From contig MHBK01000056.1 of the NCBI GenBank assembly GCA_001804865.1, positions 1 through 64,000 of the forward strand: a stretch of 64,000 nucleotides of DNA, given 5' to 3'. Shown piece after piece: positions 60,062 to 64,000 of the stretch. The translations under genes were made by a program, and so were the position numbers. The notes under the pieces were generated by a model. It was not told the DNA's origin and did no database searches. It saw only the letters and a program-made list of their open reading frames with translations. Each line of letters starts with the position of its first letter. Positions within the stretch are counted from its first letter, which is position 1. This DNA comes from Lentisphaerae bacterium GWF2_57_35 (GTDB lineage: Bacteria; Verrucomicrobiota; Kiritimatiellia; CAIQIC01; GWF2-57-35).

Positions 60062-61188
60062 TCTTTCTTAAACACATTGCGGCGCTGTAATGGGGCAGGC
60101 GGCGTCATTCGAGCAAAGATCTGTGGCACGATCCTATTCAGGATTGGATGTCGATGCTTCATATACATGAATAACGGAACCGCAACAGCCCCAAGATCAA
60201 GCTTTGGGGCAAGGGTCGTAATGCCAAAGTCTATCTCTTTGAACCCTCGCTGAATAGCCAAATCTACCGCAAAATAAAACATGTTGAAATAAACTCCCGT
60301 CTCACGACTTTGAGAATAGTCCAAGCCCGAAAAAATAGTGGTCAGCGTTTCATCGTCAAGGAAGAGCAGAAGAAAGCCGATAAGCTGTTCTTGCTTGCGA
60401 GCTGCAATAATAGAAGTCTTGGGGCCCAGATGAAGGTGTACGTTTCGAAAGAAGTCCTCCAAGAGCATTTCGCGGCGATATTCTTGTGCGTGATCATACG
60501 CTTGACGCCATAGTTGCGCCAGTTGCGGGGCATACTTGGCAAAATCGGATTCTTCCGTCAGCGTGACGCCCGTATCCTGGCCTTTTTTTGTTGTGGCAAG
60601 AAGCTTGCTGCGATATTCGCTTCGCATGGCCTGTAGATATTCGTCAAAGCTTTTCCAACGAAGGTTGAGGCGAGCGCAGGGAAGATTTTGTATGCGGGAA
60701 TAGCCGAACGTGCAAAGCGGTTCTGCCCACCCCGCGTCTTCATCCTGGAAATCCCGAAATAATAGAACATGAATGCCCAGTTTTGCGGCAAGGGACTCCG
60801 TCGCATTCACAAGCGCTTCCATCAGTTTGGCTCGGTCTGCTCCTGCTCTGAACGAAAACGTGTTGCCCAATGCGACCGGCGTTCCGCATTCCAACGAATG
60901 GAGGACCATAAAGTTCGGCCAACGCCGACGAATAAGCGTAATGAGCCTTTTGAGCGCTCCTCGTGCAAAAGAGTCCAATTCGGTTGTTATGGTGTAAAGA
61001 CAGGCGTGAGCAAGAATTTGGCCGTCCTCTACGACGATGGGATAATAGTAGCGGCATTGGTTGATTTGCGACGATTCTACAGCCCTTAAATAACTATGCC
61101 GGCAAATCAAGCGATTCGGAACGACGATCTCGTTCCATTGATGTTCGTCAATTTGAGTAATGCTGGTTAATAGGTTAACGGAGATCAT
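60058..61188 (-). CDS. GNAT-like N-acyltransferase
   Basis: 376 residues. It looks like a two-lobed FemAB/GNAT-type acyltransferase: the central Arg-rich stretch (SFDEYLQAMRSEYRSKLL) and later FLLLFLDDETLTTIFSGLDY and VYFNMFYFAVDLAIQRGFKE are the visible family-like parts. The likely substrate is an acyl-CoA or acyl-ACP and an amine; not determined. It overlaps the radical SAM gene by 4 bp and the kinase gene by 4 bp. Confidence 0.65.
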   Translation of the reverse strand: MISVNLLTSITQIDEHQWNEIVVPNRLICRHSYLRAVESSQINQCRYYYPIVVEDGQILAHACLYTITTELDSFARGALKRLITLIRRRWPNFMVLHSLECGTPVALGNTFSFRAGADRAKLMEALVNATESLAAKLGIHVLLFRDFQDEDAGWAEPLCTFGYSRIQNLPCARLNLRWKSFDEYLQAMRSEYRSKLLATTKKGQDTGVTLTEESDFAKYAPQLAQLWRQAYDHAQEYRREMLLEDFFRNVHLHLGPKTSIIAARKQEQLIGFLLLFLDDETLTTIFSGLDYSQSRETGVYFNMFYFAVDLAIQRGFKEIDFGITTLAPKLDLGAVAVPLFMYMKHRHPILNRIVPQIFARMTPPAPLQRRNVFKKE

Positions 61189-62546
61189 GTTGGGTCTGAG
61201 CTTAGCCCCAGAGAGAACGGGTGCAATTTGTTGACCACGGCATGACGCATGTGTAATTGAAAGAAAATTTCCTCAAAGGCGTTATCTCGCGGAAAATACT
61301 GCGTATACTGGCGCTTGAAGCGCCATGCGCGTTTAAAGATGTTTTTAACGGCGTAAAACTTGGCGAACATCTCCCACATGAGGTTTTCCAGTTCTTTTGG
61401 ACTCATGGCTTGAGGTTGGAAAACGACATGGGTTAGATCGTATAACGACCAATCGGTCTCGAGTATTCTTTTATCCTGCAACAATCGATCGTACAAGCGC
61501 GTCCCGGGAAGAGGCGTTACCAGCGAGATGATTAAATAGTTGATGTCCATATCGAGCAGTTCTTCGACCATTCTGCGAAGGCCGTCGGGATTATCAAAAT
61601 CCAAGCCAAACATGATGGCTATTTGGGCTAGGATGCCGACATCCGCCAAACGCTTGAAGAGATCGCGGTATTCCTGCACCTTATTGAACCCCTTCCGGAC
61701 CGTCTTGAGGCTTTCGGTATTAAACGACTCGATCCCCAGGTAAGTTTCGTGGCATCCGGATTCGGCAGCGGCTTTAATGAGTTCCGGGTGTTGTCCCACC
61801 GTGGTGCTCATTTGGCTGGCCCATCGTAGTCGAAGGGGCTTGAGTTCCCTGAACAATTCCATGGCGTGTTGGGGATCCGCGGTGATGTTGTCGTCGACAA
61901 AAAATGCGCGAGAGGGCTGAAGCGCTTCGAGTTCTCTTACGACAAGGGCTGCGGGCTTGGTTCGAAGCTTTTGCCCCCAGAACTGGGTTACAGAGCAGAA
62001 ATCGCAGCCATGAGGACATCCTCGCGTGGTTTGAAAAGGGAGCAGAGGCGTTCGCGCAAAGGGCGGAATCATGTATTGATTGTAATCAAGAAGATCAAAT
62101 CGAGGGATCACCAATTTATCGAGCGAAGGTTTTGCCTCGGGAGTGTAAAGAGGCTTAAGCTGCCCGGCTTTTGCATCGTTAACAACTTCCGGCCAGATAT
62201 CGTCCGCCTCGCCGACCACAACAGAATCGAAGTGCTTCAAGGCTTCTTGAGGTCTAACGAATGCATGATTGCCGCCTAAGACCGTCTTGCGGCCTCGCTT
62301 GCGAAATTCTTGGGCGATCTGGTAGGCGCGGGGGGCTTCGCAGGTTTGTGCCGTGACGCCCACCAAATCGACCTCCTCATCAAAATCGATGTCTTCAATG
62401 TATTCGATCGTGATCCCAATATCGATGCCCGAGGGCGTTAATGCGGCCAAAAGCGGCAAACCTAAGTTCGGGAGAAACAACTTCGTATACTTCGTCGGCT
62501 GGCCTTGCTGATTAAGCACAGACGGGCGAATTAGCCGGATTTTCAT
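61185..62546 (-). CDS. B12-binding-domain radical SAM protein
   Basis: 453 residues. The N-terminal part (about 1-150) resembles a cobalamin-binding Rossmann domain (VDLVGVTAQTCEAPRAYQIA, KTVLGGNHAFVRPQEAL). The radical SAM core begins near residue 170, with the CxxxCxxC motif in TRGCPHGCDFCSVTQFWG. It belongs with the B12-type methyl or radical transferases; the substrate is unknown. It overlaps the AONS-type gene by 35 bp and the acyltransferase by 4 bp. Confidence 0.88.
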   Translation of the reverse strand: MKIRLIRPSVLNQQGQPTKYTKLFLPNLGLPLLAALTPSGIDIGITIEYIEDIDFDEEVDLVGVTAQTCEAPRAYQIAQEFRKRGRKTVLGGNHAFVRPQEALKHFDSVVVGEADDIWPEVVNDAKAGQLKPLYTPEAKPSLDKLVIPRFDLLDYNQYMIPPFARTPLLPFQTTRGCPHGCDFCSVTQFWGQKLRTKPAALVVRELEALQPSRAFFVDDNITADPQHAMELFRELKPLRLRWASQMSTTVGQHPELIKAAAESGCHETYLGIESFNTESLKTVRKGFNKVQEYRDLFKRLADVGILAQIAIMFGLDFDNPDGLRRMVEELLDMDINYLIISLVTPLPGTRLYDRLLQDKRILETDWSLYDLTHVVFQPQAMSPKELENLMWEMFAKFYAVKNIFKRAWRFKRQYTQYFPRDNAFEEIFFQLHMRHAVVNKLHPFSLGLSSDPT

Positions 62547-63831
62547 GCGGACCCCTTTCGACTACCTTATGTTTCACCCCGATGAAGGTAAGGATTTCCA
62601 ATGCCTGGTCGAGATCCTCGCGAGTATGCGAGGCCGAGAGGCTGATTCTCAATCGCGATGCGTTCTTGCTTACCGCCGGATAGACGACGGAATTGACGAA
62701 CAAGTTGGCTTCATGGATTTCGCGGCTTATGGTTCGCAGCAACTTGTCGCTGCCGATGACGATGACAACGATGGCCGACTCCGGCGTTTCGGGAAACAGT
62801 TTGAAGCCGCGCGCTTTCAAGGCCCCATGAAAATACCGGACGTTTTCCCAGAGTTTATCCCTCAAGGCGGGCTCCTGCTCAATCAGCGTCAGGGCGGTGT
62901 GTGCAGCGGCTACATTGGCCGGCGTGGGGCTGGCGGAGAAAATATAGGAACGCGCGTAATGGCGGATGTAGTTAATCACCTTCCGCGAGCCGGCGACAAA
63001 GCCGCCGGTGGACGCGAGCGATTTGCTGAACGTTCCCAACACCAAATCCACCTGGCCGTGAAGGTTGAAGTGTTCCACCGCACCGCCGCCCGTCGGGCCC
63101 AGTACCCCGGTGCCATGTGCTTCGTCGACCAGGATGCGCGCCCCGTAGCGCTTGGCGACGCCCACGATTTCCGGCAGGCGCGCTCGATCGCCGTCCATGC
63201 TGAACACGCCTTCCACGATCACCAATTTGCCCGCGTGTTTTTCGTTGGTGGCTTTCAGCAGGCGCTCCAGGCTCTTGGGATCGTTGTGCTTGAAACTGCG
63301 CACCGCGCAGCCGGCCAGATGGCAGCCGTCCACGACGCTGGCATGGGCCAGGCGGTCGATCAAGACAAGGTCCTTGGCTCGGGCCAGCGCGGAAATCGTG
63401 CCGACGTTGGCTTGGTATCCCGTGCTGAAAACCATGGCCTCTTCGCAATGTTCGAAATGGGCCAGTTTCTTTTCCAACTGCTGCAGCAACTCATAGGTCC
63501 CGCTTAAAAACGGCGCACTGCACATGCTCGATCCGTACTTCTGCACGGCATCGCAAACGGCCTGCTTTACTTCCGGGCGGCAGTTGAGCCCCAGATAATT
63601 GTTGGAGGCCATCATGATCATGTGCCGAAGAGGATGAAGCGGCTCATCCTCAACGGCGACACGAGTGCCGGCGGCGGTTTTCAGCAGCCGGCGGTAGGTG
63701 TAAGTTTTCTTGCTCCGCCAGTCGTCGATGAAGTGGTACAGCGGTTCGGCCTTGGCAAACAAATCGGGTTCCGGGCAATCGTAGAAATCCGCCATGGTGA
63801 AATGGTCTGAATTGACCGCTGATTTATTCAT
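62512..63831 (-). CDS. AONS/SPT-family PLP-dependent acyltransferase
   Basis: 439 residues. Oxoamine synthase (AONS, SPT, KBL, CqsA) family: NNYLGLNCRPEVKQAV, FSTGYQANVGTISALA, DRLAHASVVDGCHLAG, VDEAHGTGVLGPTGGG (pyridine-ring Asp) and the PLP Lys in TFSKSLASTGGF. These enzymes condense an acyl-CoA with an amino acid. Products range from biotin precursors and sphingoid bases to CqsA-type signals. First gene of the minus-strand operon here; the immediate partner is a radical SAM gene, not bioH-type genes. Confidence 0.85.
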   Translation of the reverse strand: MNKSAVNSDHFTMADFYDCPEPDLFAKAEPLYHFIDDWRSKKTYTYRRLLKTAAGTRVAVEDEPLHPLRHMIMMASNNYLGLNCRPEVKQAVCDAVQKYGSSMCSAPFLSGTYELLQQLEKKLAHFEHCEEAMVFSTGYQANVGTISALARAKDLVLIDRLAHASVVDGCHLAGCAVRSFKHNDPKSLERLLKATNEKHAGKLVIVEGVFSMDGDRARLPEIVGVAKRYGARILVDEAHGTGVLGPTGGGAVEHFNLHGQVDLVLGTFSKSLASTGGFVAGSRKVINYIRHYARSYIFSASPTPANVAAAHTALTLIEQEPALRDKLWENVRYFHGALKARGFKLFPETPESAIVVIVIGSDKLLRTISREIHEANLFVNSVVYPAVSKNASRLRISLSASHTREDLDQALEILTFIGVKHKVVERGPHENPANSPVCA

Positions 63832-63849
63832 GCCTTGACGCCCTCCCTT

Positions 63850-64000
63850 TTAGAATGCGTAAGCTGCCCCGACCGACAAGCAAGGTGCGAATGTTCGATA
63901 TGTACCGTCTATGCTGGAAGATGTAAAGGTTTCATTCATACCCACATTGTTGTCGATGGTGCGGGTCTCGTAGAAGACGAGTTGCGCGGCGGTGTTCAGC
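63850..64000 (-). CDS. Outer-membrane beta-barrel protein, C-terminal end only
   Basis: The minus-strand frame reads LNTAAQLVFYETRTIDNN, then YRTFAPCLSVGAAYAF and stop (TAA at 63850-63852), running off the right edge. Alternating residues and a final Phe are typical of a barrel C-terminal strand; a FadL-like fatty-acid transporter is one option. Divergence of its function from the operon cannot be judged. Confidence 0.45.
   Translation of the reverse strand, partial: LNTAAQLVFYETRTIDNNVGMNETFTSSSIDGTYRTFAPCLSVGAAYAF

Overview
The window reads as the chromosome of a diderm (LPS-bearing) bacterium. BamA, Skp/OmpH, LpxD, LptE, BamD and many Cys-anchored lipoproteins show an outer membrane. The gene order tRNA-Gln, prs, rplY (CTC type), pth, rpsF, ssb, rpsR, rplI, dnaB, bamA, skp, lpxD, the frequent TTG/GTG starts and the overall style suggest a PVC-group organism, perhaps Kiritimatiellota/Verrucomicrobiota. 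That placement is inference.

Layout. 1-9835 is a housekeeping block: translation, replication and outer-membrane biogenesis. 10.6-20.6 kb is an envelope-lipoprotein island with CsgG-like, YcfL-like, LpoB-like and LPP20-like proteins, a von Willebrand A gene broken by a frameshift, a surface-repeat protein and a membrane metallopeptidase. 20.7-29 kb holds ordinary genes (rpsT, lptE, bamD, serA, a site-2 protease, a NUDIX hydrolase, ilvD). 38.9-50 kb is a Wsp-like chemosensory operon (MCP, CheW, CheR-TPR, CheW, CheA-REC, CheB). Its output protein is a receiver fused to a PP2C phosphatase instead of a diguanylate cyclase, with an RsbW-like kinase and an RsbV-like STAS protein nearby. 51.6-56.1 kb holds thiDE, thiC with a TPP riboswitch and terminator, and a class II aldolase. 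56.2-63.8 kb is a tightly overlapping minus-strand operon: an AONS/SPT-family enzyme, a B12-binding radical SAM protein, a GNAT-like acyltransferase, a giant hybrid histidine kinase and a receiver.

The main discovery is at 29.5-34.2 kb, a degenerate integron. On the minus strand lie the last ~40 codons of an integron integrase, including its Tyr-nucleophile motif. Divergent from it, on the plus strand, are six gene cassettes. For each cassette the 7-9 bases at its start (GTT...) are the reverse complement, exact or with one mismatch, of the R'' core of its own attC, which is the signature of integron cassettes. The array carries two toxin-antitoxin modules, a P-loop kinase, an STN-like secreted protein and two small membrane proteins. 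The third attC is split exactly inside its R' core by a group II intron whose reverse-transcriptase domain has been deleted, leaving a maturase C-terminus.

Other decayed mobile or defence material lies around it: a tyrosine-recombinase tail joined in frame to a toxin tail (37.8-38.05 kb), an AbiE-like pair of fragments (48.6-49.0 kb), a truncated DUF475/TerC-like gene ending in a dispersed repeat (9.9-10.56 kb), and several families of small inverted repeats.
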